A DNA stretch of 64,000 nt from Pseudactinotalea suaedae (GTDB lineage: Bacteria; Actinomycetota; Actinomycetes; Actinomycetales; Beutenbergiaceae), in the NCBI RefSeq assembly GCF_009733815.1, contig NZ_WNXY01000009.1:124001-188000 (forward strand). Reading direction: 5' to 3'. Every line of letters begins with the position of its first letter. Within the stretch, counting starts at the first letter, position 1. Below, piece by piece: positions 16,459 through 24,325 of the stretch. A program made the position numbers and the translations under genes. The notes below the pieces were generated by a model that did not search any database, was not told the origin of the DNA, and saw only the letters and a list, made by a program, of their open reading frames with translations.

Positions 16459-18777
16459 TCACGGGGTTGGGGCAGTGACACCGCGGGCGGCTCTGGCCGC
16501 CGCGACCAGGTTCTCCAGGCTCGCGACGGTCTCCTCGTACCCGCGGGTCTTGAGGCCGCAGTCGGGGTTGACCCACAGCTGGCGGTCTCCGACCGAGCGC
16601 AGCGCCGAGACGAGCAGGTCGGTGATCTCCGCCGTCGAGGGCACCCGGGGCGAGTGGATGTCGTAGACGCCCGGGCCGATGCCGCGCGAGAAGCCTGACG
16701 CGGCGATGTCGGGAAGGATCTCCATCCGTGACCGCGCCGCCTCGATCGAGGTGACGTCCGCATCCAGACCGTCGATCGCGTCGATGATCTCGCCGAACTC
16801 GGAGTAGCACAGGTGCGTGTGGACCTGGGTGCTGTCGGCGACGCCCGCGGTCGCCAGCCGGAACGACCGCACCGCCCACGCGAGGTAGGCCGGCTGCTGC
16901 TCGCGGCGCAACGGCAGCAGCTCACGCAGCGCGGGCTCGTCGACCTGGATGATGCCGATGCCCGCCTCCTCCAGGTCGGCCATCTCGTCCCGCAGCGCGA
17001 GCGCGACCTGGTTCGCGGTCTCGGCCAGCGGCAGGTCGTCACGCACGAACGACCACGCGAGGATCGTCACCGGCCCGGTCAGCATGCCCTTGACCGGGGC
17101 GTCGGTCAGCGATGCCGCGTAGCGCGACCATCGAGGTGTGATCGGCGCCGGGCGCGAGACGTCGCCCCACAGGATCGACGGACGCGTGCACCGCGAACCG
17201 TAGGACTGCACCCACCCGTTCTGCGTGGTCGCGAACCCGTCGAGGTGCTCGGCGAAGTACTGCACCATGTCGTTGCGCTCCGGCTCGCCGTGCACGAGGA
17301 CGTCGAGCCCGAGCCGCTCCTGCAGCTCGATCACGGAGCGGATCTCGGCCTGCATCGCCTCGGCGTAGGTGGCGTCGTCGATCTCGCCCCGGCGCAGCTG
17401 TGCGCGGGCCCGGCGCAGCTCCGCGGTCTGCGGGAAGGAGCCGATCGTCGTGGTGGGGAGGCGTGGCAGGTCGAGAACGGCGGCCTGCGCGGCCTGCCGC
17501 GTCGGGTAGTCGCTGCGCGTGACGTCGCTCTCGGTCAGCGCCGCGGTGCGCTCGCGCACCGCCGGGATCGTGACGCCGACGGCGTTGCTCCGGCTGGTCA
17601 CGGCGGTGCGGCTGGTGCCGAACGCCTCAGGCGCCCCGGCCTCGCCGGCCGCGAGGGCGAGGACCTCGCCGACCTTCTCGTCCGCGAACGCGAGCCAGCT
17701 CAGCAGCTCGGCCGGCAGCTCGGGCTCGTCGGCTGTGGTGTGCGGGACGTGCAGCAGCGAGGTCGACGTCGCCACCGTGACGGGGGTGGACGCGGCCCGC
17801 CCCCGCAGCGCGTCGAGGGCGGCGGCGGCACCGTCGAGGTCCGTGCGCCAGATGTTGTGACCGTCGACGACGCCGGCCACCAGGGTCGGCCCGTCAGCAG
17901 GGATGGCGGTCGGTGCGACGCCGCGGACCAGGTCGAGCGCGACCGCGTCGACGCCGCCGGCGGCGAGCGCGGCCAGCCCGTCGTCGCCGAGCGACCCGTA
18001 CGGCGCGGACACGGCGATGCTCGGGCGGGTGGCGGCCGAGGTGAGCCTCGCGTAGGCGCGAGCGACGTCGTCGAGCAGCTCGGCCCGGGGAACCGACCAG
18101 GTGTCCGAGACGAGGGCGGGCTCGTCGAGCTGGATCCAGGTCGCGCCCGCCCGGGCGAACGCGGCGAGCCACTGCGCGTACGCGGTGACGAGGTCGTCCA
18201 GGCGGCTGAGCGGGTCGAAACCCTCGGGAGCGCCGTCGGCAGGCTTCGAGAGCAGCAGGAACGTGACGGGACCGACCAGGACGGGCCGCGTCAGCACGCC
18301 GTCGTCCAGGGCCTCGGCGAAGTACCGCACCGAGGCGTTCTCCACGAGCCGGAACTCGGTGTCCGGGCCGATCTCGGGGACGAGGTAGTGGTAGTTGGAG
18401 TCGAACCACTTGGTCATCTCCAGCGGTGCGCGATCACCCTCACCCCGCGCGACGGTGAAGTGTCCCGCGAGGTCGAGGGCTCCCTCGGTGTCGCGCAGGT
18501 GCTCGAAGCGCGGCGGGATCGCCCCGAGCTGGGCCGCGACCGACCACACCTGGTCGTAGAACGTGAAGTCGGAGGGGATCGAGGCGTCATCGGCCGGCAG
18601 CCCGAGCTCGGCGAGCCGCCGGCGGCTGCGGCGTCGGAGCCCGGCGGCGGCGCTCAGCAGGGTGCCCGCGTCGGACTCGCCCGCCCAGAACGACTCGACT
18701 GCGCGCTTCAGCTCGCGTCGTGGCCCGATGCGCGGGTAGCCGAGGATCGTGGCAGCGGGGAAGGGGGTGCGGGTCAT
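16459..18777 (-). CDS. metE: Cobalamin-independent methionine synthase MetE
   Basis: A 772-residue 5-methyltetrahydropteroyltriglutamate-homocysteine methyltransferase, the last step of methionine synthesis, in the cytoplasm. The N-terminal half begins ATILGYPRIGPRRELKRAVE. The C-terminal catalytic barrel has TTIGSFPQTAELRRARAQLR, and the zinc/homocysteine ligands are in HTHLCYSEF and NPDCGLKTRG. Length and both half-barrels are complete. It lies 116 bases downstream of metF on the same strand and is likely co-transcribed under the SAM-type riboswitch before metF. The spacer contains an inverted repeat at 18807-18844. ATG 18777 matches the usual MetE N-terminus. Confidence 0.97.
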   Translation of the reverse strand: MTRTPFPAATILGYPRIGPRRELKRAVESFWAGESDAGTLLSAAAGLRRRSRRRLAELGLPADDASIPSDFTFYDQVWSVAAQLGAIPPRFEHLRDTEGALDLAGHFTVARGEGDRAPLEMTKWFDSNYHYLVPEIGPDTEFRLVENASVRYFAEALDDGVLTRPVLVGPVTFLLLSKPADGAPEGFDPLSRLDDLVTAYAQWLAAFARAGATWIQLDEPALVSDTWSVPRAELLDDVARAYARLTSAATRPSIAVSAPYGSLGDDGLAALAAGGVDAVALDLVRGVAPTAIPADGPTLVAGVVDGHNIWRTDLDGAAAALDALRGRAASTPVTVATSTSLLHVPHTTADEPELPAELLSWLAFADEKVGEVLALAAGEAGAPEAFGTSRTAVTSRSNAVGVTIPAVRERTAALTESDVTRSDYPTRQAAQAAVLDLPRLPTTTIGSFPQTAELRRARAQLRRGEIDDATYAEAMQAEIRSVIELQERLGLDVLVHGEPERNDMVQYFAEHLDGFATTQNGWVQSYGSRCTRPSILWGDVSRPAPITPRWSRYAASLTDAPVKGMLTGPVTILAWSFVRDDLPLAETANQVALALRDEMADLEEAGIGIIQVDEPALRELLPLRREQQPAYLAWAVRSFRLATAGVADSTQVHTHLCYSEFGEIIDAIDGLDADVTSIEAARSRMEILPDIAASGFSRGIGPGVYDIHSPRVPSTAEITDLLVSALRSVGDRQLWVNPDCGLKTRGYEETVASLENLVAAARAARGVTAPTP

Positions 18778-18806
18778 GGGAGCTCTCTCTGTCTGGGCGA
18801 GCAGGG

Positions 18807-18844
18807 GGTTCTGGGCGCAAAGCGCACCGGTACCGCGCAGAACC
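18807..18844 (-). other. Inverted repeat in the metF-metE spacer
   Basis: Arms GGTTCTG (18807-18813) and CAGAACC (18838-18844) are perfectly complementary and enclose a smaller GCGC-AAA-GCGC hairpin. It lies about 30 bases before the metE ATG. It could limit readthrough or affect metE translation, but no uridine run follows, so the role is open. Confidence 0.35.
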
Positions 18845-18893
18845 ACCTGTTCGGGAGGGGGTACGACGGGACGGGGTTGGGGAGCCGGGTGGG

Positions 18894-19832
18894 TCAGCGA
18901 GACTCGACGGGAGCCGAGCGGAGCCCGGCTGCGGCCAGCAGGTCGAGCGCCGGCCCACGCGAGTTGAAGGTGTAGATGTGAAGGCCGGGTGCGCCGGCTT
19001 CGAGGACCCCCTGCACGAGGTCCACGCCGGCGGCGAGGCCGCGGCGGTAGCGCTCCTCCGGGTCGGGCGCCGACTCGAGGTGCTGCAGCAGCGACTCCGG
19101 CACCGGCACGCCGGTGAGCGACTCGAGCTTGCGGAGCCGCCTCGGGTCGGTGAGCGGGATGATGCCCGGCACGATCGGGATGTGGACGCCGGCTTCCCGG
19201 GCGGTGCGCACGAACCCCGCGTAGCTCGCCGGATCGAAGAAGACCTGCGTGATGGCGTAGTCCGCACCGGCGTCCTGCTTGGCTCGCAGGGCCTCGACGG
19301 TGCCGGGCTCGACCACGGGGTTGCCGTGCTCGTCGAAGCGACCGCCGGGGTAGGCGGCAACGGCGATGCTCAGCGGGCTCGCGGTGTCCGCCGAGCCGGC
19401 GAGCTCGCGCGCCTCGACCCGGCGCAGCAGGGTGACGAGCTCGCTCGCGGTCGTGAAGCCCTCCGGGTGCGGGCGCCAGTCCGGCTCCCCCTCCGGCGGG
19501 TCGCCGCGCAGCGCCAGGAAGTCGCGGACGCCGATCGCGATCAGCCCGGTGACGACCTCCTCGAGGTCGGCCTCGGACGCACCCACACAGGTCAGGTGCG
19601 CGATCGGGGCGACGTCGGTGTGCTCGATGATGTGCGCGAGCAGCGCTCCCGAGGTCTCCCGGGTACGGCCGCTGGCGCCGTAGGTCACGGAGAAGAAGTC
19701 GGGCTTGACGGACGCCAGCGCCGCGACGGTCGCGGGCAGTGCCGCGGCACCCTTCGGGGTGCGCGGCGGGTACAGCTCGAACGAGATCGTCGGGCTGGTG
19801 GCGGGCACGGAAAAGAGGCTAGCCGTGCTCAT
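18894..19832 (-). CDS. metF: Methylenetetrahydrofolate reductase MetF
   Basis: A 312-residue FAD-dependent TIM-barrel enzyme that reduces 5,10-methylene-THF to 5-methyl-THF, the methyl donor for MetE. The start PTISFELYPPRTPKGAAALP holds the catalytic glutamate of the SFE(L/F)xPP motif. Further blocks are DFFSVTYGASGRTRETS, HLTCVGASEADLEEVV, FLALRGDPPEG (FAD binding) and AITQVFFDPASYAGFV. The C-terminus is complete (LHIYTFNSRGPALDLL). ATG 19832 is chosen from the family N-terminus. The 5' leader contains a SAM-type riboswitch, so expression should fall when SAM is plentiful. It is the first gene of the metF-metE unit. Confidence 0.96.
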   Translation of the reverse strand: MSTASLFSVPATSPTISFELYPPRTPKGAAALPATVAALASVKPDFFSVTYGASGRTRETSGALLAHIIEHTDVAPIAHLTCVGASEADLEEVVTGLIAIGVRDFLALRGDPPEGEPDWRPHPEGFTTASELVTLLRRVEARELAGSADTASPLSIAVAAYPGGRFDEHGNPVVEPGTVEALRAKQDAGADYAITQVFFDPASYAGFVRTAREAGVHIPIVPGIIPLTDPRRLRKLESLTGVPVPESLLQHLESAPDPEERYRRGLAAGVDLVQGVLEAGAPGLHIYTFNSRGPALDLLAAAGLRSAPVESR

Positions 19833-19864
19833 CGTGCACGCTCGAGGACGAGGTGGTGGTTGGT

Positions 19865-19970
19865 GGCCAAGAGAAGCTCCATCGAACCTGGCGTGAGCAC
19901 CCTTCCCTCGGCAGGCCTGCCACTGGGGGTTGCTGCGGCGTCGACGAGCCAGGACTCTCGGCCGCTCTGG
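19865..19970 (-). ncRNA. SAM-sensing riboswitch (SAM-I/SAM-IV clan) in the metF leader
   Basis: On the minus strand the leader shows the S-box order of elements. The closing stem is CCAGAG paired with CTC(T)TGG. Then come GAGAGTCCTGGC, a kink-turn-like CGTCGACG, the GCAACC core, a short GGCAGGCCTGCC hairpin, and GGGTGCT followed by GCCAGG, which pairs with CCTGGC. The position directly before metF-metE is the expected one for methionine genes. The 3' end lies about 30 bases from the metF ATG, with no clear terminator hairpin, so translational control is more likely than attenuation. A covariance-model search would settle the class. Confidence 0.68.
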
Positions 19971-20074
19971 ATGGGATGTGACAACCCTAGGAGGTGACCA
20001 CGTGATGGTCACGCGCTCTCGCCATGTGGACCACATGCCGGGACGCCGACGCGGAGCGGTGCTTGACTCGAGCG

Positions 20075-20635
20075 ATGACCGACCGCCTGGACGCCGTGTT
20101 CGCTGCCGCGCCGCGCACGTGGTTCCTGCCCGCGGGCGCGTGGGACCGTGCCGCCTTCGACGGGCCGATCCAGATCGGCCACGAGCAGACCTGCTCGCAG
20201 CCGCGCACCGTGCGTGCGATGCTCGAGCTGCTGGAGCCCCAGGCCGGCCATCACGTCCTCGACGTCGGCTCGGGCTCGGGATGGACGACGGCGTTGCTCG
20301 CCGAGCTCGTCGGCCCCGCCGGGCGGGTCCGGGGTGTCGAGATCGAGCCCGCGCTGGCGAGGTGGGGCGCGGAGAACCTCGCCCGCGGGTCGTGGCCGTG
20401 GGCCACGATCGAGCCCGCCCGGCCGGGCGTCGTCGGGCTGCCCGATCATGCTCCGTACGACCGGATCCTGGTGTCGGCCGACGCCCGGGAGATCCCGGGC
20501 GACCTGCTCGACGCCCTCGCCGACGACGCCCGGCTGGTGATTCCGGTGCGCGGCGCGATGACGCTCGTCGTGCGCCGCGACGCCGTCGACGAGGTCACCG
20601 AGCACGGTGGTTACCGGTTCGTGCCGCTGCGGTGA
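20075..20635 (+). CDS. Protein-L-isoaspartate O-methyltransferase-like SAM methyltransferase
   Basis: A 186-residue class I methyltransferase. The opening RTWFLPAGAW and the block GPIQIGHEQTCSQPRTVRAM match the PCMT substrate-loop motif (I-x-x-x-Q-T-x-SQP). SAM motif I is HVLDVGSGSGWTTALLAELV. PCMT enzymes repair isoaspartyl residues in aged proteins; shorter actinobacterial paralogs like this often have undefined substrates. ATG 20075 is preferred because the first 17 upstream codons are not protein-like. Its 3' end overlaps the convergent nitrilase-like gene by 25 bases. Family confidence is high; the exact substrate is uncertain. Confidence 0.87.
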   Translation: MTDRLDAVFAAAPRTWFLPAGAWDRAAFDGPIQIGHEQTCSQPRTVRAMLELLEPQAGHHVLDVGSGSGWTTALLAELVGPAGRVRGVEIEPALARWGAENLARGSWPWATIEPARPGVVGLPDHAPYDRILVSADAREIPGDLLDALADDARLVIPVRGAMTLVVRRDAVDEVTEHGGYRFVPLR

Positions 20636-21603
20636 GCCTCGAGCATCGCGCGGCGCCACTCGCGCGGGCCGCCCTCGGTGCGTCGCCCGACGTCGGCGAA
20701 CGCCAGCGCCGGCTCGGCGCTGCTCACGCAGCGTGCTGCCCAGCGGCCGTCGGGTGCCGCGATGCCGGCCGGGGCGTCGGGGGCCTTGTCGGCGTGGACG
20801 GCATAGCTGACCCACACCCCGTTCTGCCGGGCCGCGACCGCCGCTGACGAGGAGAGCGACTCCTCGGCGCCGGGGTCCGACGGTCCGGCGGTGGAGTAGA
20901 GGACGCCGTTGACACCCTCGGCCTCGTAGTCGCTGAACAGATCGCCGAACAGGCCTTCGAGCCCGCTGACGCAGCCGAAGGTGAGGCCGTCGATCGTGAA
21001 CGTCACGCCCTGCGACCCTGCCTCGTACATGTAGGTCTGCTTGGTGCGGGACAGCAGCCGCTCGTCGTAGCGGGCCGCGACGGCGCCGGTGGCATCGACC
21101 ACCAGCATGCTCAGCCGGGGACGTGCCGCGGGCGAGGCATCGGATGTGCGCGTCGGTGCACCGATCACGGTCCACAGCCCCAGCGCACGGGCATGAGCAC
21201 GGATCCCCGCGATCTCGGCGTCGTGCGTCCGGAAGTCGAACTGGGTCCAGTCGGACTCGGCGATCTCTCCAGGACGGCTCGACAGGAGCGTCTTGGAAGG
21301 GAAGCAGAGCGCTGCTTCCGGCAGATGCACGAGGCGAGCTCCGCCGTCGTGGGCGCGTTGCATGAGCGCGCGGATCTCGGCACCACGGGCACGCATGCCG
21401 GCGGAGTCGCGCGGGTCCTCCAGCGGTGTCGTCTGCGCGACGGCGAGGCGGAGAGTGGGGGTCTCGATCGGGTCGGTCGGTTCGGTGGTGGGCACAGTCG
21501 CTCCTCGGTGGGATCGGATGTGCCGGAGGGCAGCGGTGTAGGACTCGCCGGTCTGGGCCGCGCGAGCTCGGACGCGCTTCTTGAACGCGCGGTTGGCTGT
21601 CAT
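20611..21603 (-). CDS. Carbon-nitrogen hydrolase (nitrilase) family protein with altered active site
   Basis: A 330-residue protein. Residues 1-45 are a basic helical segment (FKKRVRARAAQTGESYTAAL) of a kind found at the front of various actinobacterial proteins. The rest follows the nitrilase fold: LRLAVAQTTPLEDP, E96 in HLPEAALCFPSK, and K188 in RLLSRTKQTYMYEAG. At the usual nucleophile position, IC(Y/H)(D/E), the sequence reads FGCVSGLEGLF. Aligning the flanking G and F residues puts glycine 214 where cysteine is expected, with C211 three residues earlier. It may be catalytically changed or inactive. It follows the TetR gene on the same strand after a terminator-like hairpin. Confidence 0.72.
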   Translation of the reverse strand: MTANRAFKKRVRARAAQTGESYTAALRHIRSHRGATVPTTEPTDPIETPTLRLAVAQTTPLEDPRDSAGMRARGAEIRALMQRAHDGGARLVHLPEAALCFPSKTLLSSRPGEIAESDWTQFDFRTHDAEIAGIRAHARALGLWTVIGAPTRTSDASPAARPRLSMLVVDATGAVAARYDERLLSRTKQTYMYEAGSQGVTFTIDGLTFGCVSGLEGLFGDLFSDYEAEGVNGVLYSTAGPSDPGAEESLSSSAAVAARQNGVWVSYAVHADKAPDAPAGIAAPDGRWAARCVSSAEPALAFADVGRRTEGGPREWRRAMLEAHRSGTNR

Positions 21604-21802
21604 CCGGACTCCTGCGCTGGCGTCGCGGTCCCCCAGCGACGCATCGACGTCAGCGCACGGTTCACGGACTGACCATCGACCTGAGACTGGACTCCCTCTG
21701 CCCCGACATCACCGGCCGCGAGGGCCGATGGTGGGCCGCGCTGGGGGCGGACCGATCGAGGTTCGGCGTAGGACCCGCCGTTGTCGGCGACGTTACCCGA
21801 CG

Positions 21803-21819
21803 GGTGCGACAGCCGCACC
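21803..21819 (-). terminator. Hairpin after the TetR gene
   Basis: GGTGCG and CGCACC form a perfect six-base stem around ACAGC, 13 bases past the TetR stop codon on the minus strand. No uridine run is seen, which is common for actinobacterial intrinsic terminators. Confidence 0.45.
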
Positions 21820-21831
21820 GTGCGACACGGG

Positions 21832-22407
21832 TCAGTCGGGCGCCCAGATCGCGCGGAGCGGTCCCATGCCCTCCTCGACGTACTCCGCGATCGGGCGGGT
21901 GCTGCCGTCCTCGAACCAGCGCTCGAGCGCCGCGAAGTAGCCGAACGCGAGTGCGTGCGTGACGACGTGTGCCTGGGTGGGGCCGAGCGTGCGCTCGTTC
22001 GCGAGCAGCGGGGCGAGGCGCTTGGCGGCGCGGTCGAGGGTGGCGAGCACGGCGGCTCGGACCGACGGCTCGCTGAAGAAGTAGCGCACCCGACGGCGAG
22101 AGGTCGGCTCCTCCGAGGCACCGGGGTCCTCGTACCGGAGCACCGACCCGAGCAGGCCGCCGATCGGGTCGGCCGGGTCGAACGTCGCCGCGAGCTGGTC
22201 GTCGGTCAGCGCGTCGAAGTCATCGGCGACCAGCAAGCCCTCCTTGGTGCCGAAGTAGCGGTAGACCGACGACGGCGACACCTCCGCCGCCGCCGCGACC
22301 TGCTCGATCGTGACCGCGTCGAAGCCGCGTTCGTCGAAGAGGTCCAGCGCCCGCTCCTGGATCGTGCGCATCGCGCTACGGCGCCACTGCTCGCGGAGTC
22401 CTGCCAT
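21832..22407 (-). CDS. TetR-family transcriptional regulator
   Basis: A 191-residue repressor. The helix-turn-helix is ALDLFDERGFDAVTIEQVAA followed by AEVSPSSVYRYFGTKEGLLV, and the C-terminal ligand-binding domain runs from about residue 60. It is divergent from a small membrane-protein gene. The 129 bases between the two start codons hold a 14-bp perfect inverted repeat pair at 22427-22440 and 22497-22510, and the second copy is itself palindromic. It should repress itself and the membrane protein. ATG 22407 is chosen because the HTH then starts about 13 residues in, as usual. The ligand is unknown. Confidence 0.92.
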   Translation of the reverse strand: MAGLREQWRRSAMRTIQERALDLFDERGFDAVTIEQVAAAAEVSPSSVYRYFGTKEGLLVADDFDALTDDQLAATFDPADPIGGLLGSVLRYEDPGASEEPTSRRRVRYFFSEPSVRAAVLATLDRAAKRLAPLLANERTLGPTQAHVVTHALAFGYFAALERWFEDGSTRPIAEYVEEGMGPLRAIWAPD

Positions 22408-22426
22408 GCCGACATCATATCCGCCT

Positions 22427-22510
22427 TTGAGACAGTGACTCGCAGATTGCTCTTGACTCGCTCGAACAGCGATGGCACAGTGCATGTCTTCCGGACAGTC
22501 ACTGTCTCAA
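22427..22510. promoter_or_regulatory. TetR operator pair between tetR and the membrane-protein gene
   Basis: TTGAGACAGTGACT (22427-22440) is the exact reverse complement of AGTCACTGTCTCAA (22497-22510). Within the second copy, GACAGTCACTGTC (22494-22506) is a palindrome around a central C. The region also holds TTGACT (22453-22458) as a possible -35 for the plus-strand gene. Placement between divergent genes fits TetR autoregulation. Confidence 0.65.
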
Positions 22511-22536
22511 CCTGAAACTCCAACCGGGAGGTCCGC

Positions 22537-23001
22537 ATGTCCACGACCACTCACACCGCTCCGGCACACCAGCGTCGGGCCCTGCCCACGCTGTGGATCG
22601 GGCTCGCGCTCACCCTGGCGGTCGGCGTCTGTGTCCTGCTCGACGGGTCGACGACCCAGGTGCTCGCCGATCATCTGCGAGCGACCTATCCCGCCTTCGG
22701 CGAGGAGGAGGTCGCGGCGGGCGCGCAGACGTACGTCGCGATCTTGCTCACCGTCACCGGGCTGGGAGCTGTCGGCTGGCTCAGCACGATCGGAGCGGCA
22801 CGGTCCGGAAAGACCTGGACCCGCTGGCTCGCGACGGCCGCGCTGGTGTTCGCCGTTGCGGTCGCGGCGGCGGGTCTGACCACGGTCGACACCTCGGGCG
22901 AGGTGGGACTGGCCCCCGCGATGGGCTGGCTGCTGCTGCTCCCGTGCCTCCCGGGCCTCGTCGCGGTCACCAAGCTCTGGCGAGGAGGCACCCGCCGCTG
23001 A
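22537..23001 (+). CDS. Small four-helix membrane protein controlled by the divergent TetR
   Basis: A 154-residue integral membrane protein with four predicted segments: LWIGLALTLAVGVCVLLDG, YVAILLTVTGLGAVGWLSTI, WLATAALVFAVAVAAAGLTT and MGWLLLLPCLPGLVAVTKLW. Between the first and second is an acidic extracytoplasmic loop (YPAFGEEEVAAGAQ). It ends in a basic tail. I do not recognise a named function; similar small proteins are often paired with TetR genes in actinobacteria. GGGAGG lies six bases before the ATG. The operator pair upstream suggests tight repression until the unknown TetR ligand is present. Confidence 0.82.
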   Translation: MSTTTHTAPAHQRRALPTLWIGLALTLAVGVCVLLDGSTTQVLADHLRATYPAFGEEEVAAGAQTYVAILLTVTGLGAVGWLSTIGAARSGKTWTRWLATAALVFAVAVAAAGLTTVDTSGEVGLAPAMGWLLLLPCLPGLVAVTKLWRGGTRR

Positions 23002-23024
23002 GCCGGCTCGGTGCGCCTGCTCGC

Positions 23025-23534
23025 TCAGCCGGACCAGCCTGTCCGCTCGAGGATCTCGGCGACGGACTCGGTGACCGTGGCGGGATGGGTGACCACCTGG
23101 AAGTGCCGGATCCGCTCAAGGTCGGACCGAGCGTGGTAGACGTCGATCCACGTGCGCAACGCGGCGGCCCACTCGTCGGTGGGCTCGCGTTCGGTGACCC
23201 GCTCCTTCAGCACCGCGATGGGTGCGGTCGTCTCGCAAATGATCAGGTCCGCCCCGGGCACGGCTGCGCGGAGGAGGTCGACCTCCTGCTCGTCGGCGAG
23301 CACCGTCGGGATGATCAGCTTGATGTCGGGGTGGGCGGCGACGTAGTTCGGCCAGATGGCACGGAGGTTCTCGCGCGAGAACGACCGGCCGGGGTGCGGG
23401 TGCACGAGCTCCAGCTCGTCCATGTCGATGACACCGTGCGGCACATCCGCAGGCCGAAGCACTTCGGACAGAGCTCGCGCCAGGGTGCTCTTCCCTGAGC
23501 CCGGAGAGCCGTGCAGCACCAGCACATCCGCCAT
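23025..23534 (-). CDS. P-loop NTPase, adenylate/shikimate-kinase-like small kinase
   Basis: A 169-residue ATP-binding protein. Walker A is HGSPGSGKSTLAR at residues 7-18. VIDMDELELVHPHPGRSFSR is a likely substrate/metal region, and LIICETTAPIAVLKERVTER looks like the lid region of nucleoside- or gluconate-kinase-like enzymes. HFQVVTHPATVTESVAEIL ends the fold. Proteins of this kind phosphorylate small molecules or act in tRNA/antibiotic modification; the substrate cannot be told. ATG 23534 is preferred to the ATG three codons earlier since it begins directly with the beta strand ADVLVLHG. No co-transcribed partner is evident: the next same-strand gene upstream is 293 bases away. Confidence 0.85.
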   Translation of the reverse strand: MADVLVLHGSPGSGKSTLARALSEVLRPADVPHGVIDMDELELVHPHPGRSFSRENLRAIWPNYVAAHPDIKLIIPTVLADEQEVDLLRAAVPGADLIICETTAPIAVLKERVTEREPTDEWAAALRTWIDVYHARSDLERIRHFQVVTHPATVTESVAEILERTGWSG

Positions 23535-23827
23535 GACCACCATTGTCCTGCCGCCGGCGGCGACCGAGGACGGCGTGCGTCAGCCGGTGTCGATGAACCC
23601 GTCGGTGACGTCGTACTCATCGGCCTCGAGTGGGTAGCCGGTCGGTATCCCGGCGGTCTTCGGGCCGCGGGCCTCGCCGGTTCCCGAGCACCGTGGCGGG
23701 TCACTGCCGGTGCCCGGCCCGCCAGGGCCGGCGTCCTCGGGCCGGGGTGGCGGTGCGTCACCACCGACCACTGACATCGCCCGATCACGCCGATCACCGC
23801 GGCTCGACGGTCCTCCACGACATCCGG

Positions 23828-24229
23828 TCAGGACCGGCTGAGCGCCTCGTACGCGGCGATCGGGACGACGCCGGACAACGACCGAGCGAGGTCGCCGTCG
23901 AGCGTCACGAAGGCATCGGCCTGGAGCCTCGTCACGGCGAGGTACTCGGCGAGCGGCGTGTCGTCCCACCCGAGCTCGGCGGCGATCTTCCACGCGGTCG
24001 CGCGGGAGACCCGGTCACCCAGCAGCCGCATCTTCATCGTCGTGACGTGATCGAGCACGGCGCGTGCCTCCGCCTCCTCGACCTTCCCCGCACGCACCGC
24101 CCGGTACATCTGGCTCAGCACCTGCGAGCGCAGCAGGTTCGGCGCGACGAGCTGATGCTGCCGATCCGGCCGCAAGCCCTCCCGGGCGAGTCGGATCGCG
24201 ACGTCGGCATCGATGACGTATCTGGCCAT
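23828..24229 (-). CDS. PIN-domain protein (VapC-like) without a visible antitoxin gene
   Basis: A 133-residue PIN-fold ribonuclease-like protein. It begins MARYVIDADVAIRLAREGL, with the first conserved acid at D7, and ends with the DDTPLAEYLAVTRLQADAFV and TLDGDLARSL acids. At the second acid position, usually an E in an S-E-(V/L/A) motif, the sequence reads LLRSQVLSQM, so Q replaces E. VapC toxins normally follow a VapB antitoxin gene, but the DNA directly upstream on this strand is occupied by the opposite-strand DUF998 gene. A solitary or weakened PIN protein is therefore likely. ATG 24229 is chosen by the family N-terminus; no strong ribosome binding site is seen. Confidence 0.83.
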   Translation of the reverse strand: MARYVIDADVAIRLAREGLRPDRQHQLVAPNLLRSQVLSQMYRAVRAGKVEEAEARAVLDHVTTMKMRLLGDRVSRATAWKIAAELGWDDTPLAEYLAVTRLQADAFVTLDGDLARSLSGVVPIAAYEALSRS

Positions 24230-24325
24230 CTCTGGATCGTGCCACTGCAAAAACGTCACCGCTCGTTCGTAGCAGGAGTGAATCGCCCCGGAGAAGCCGG
24301 GGTGACCCAGCCCCGGAGGCCTCGG

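Noticed and set aside
23535-23827. Possible small gene between the P-loop kinase and PIN genes.
   Set aside because: Frames in this 293-base gap have low-complexity arginine/proline-rich translations and no convincing start. I see no regulatory element there either.
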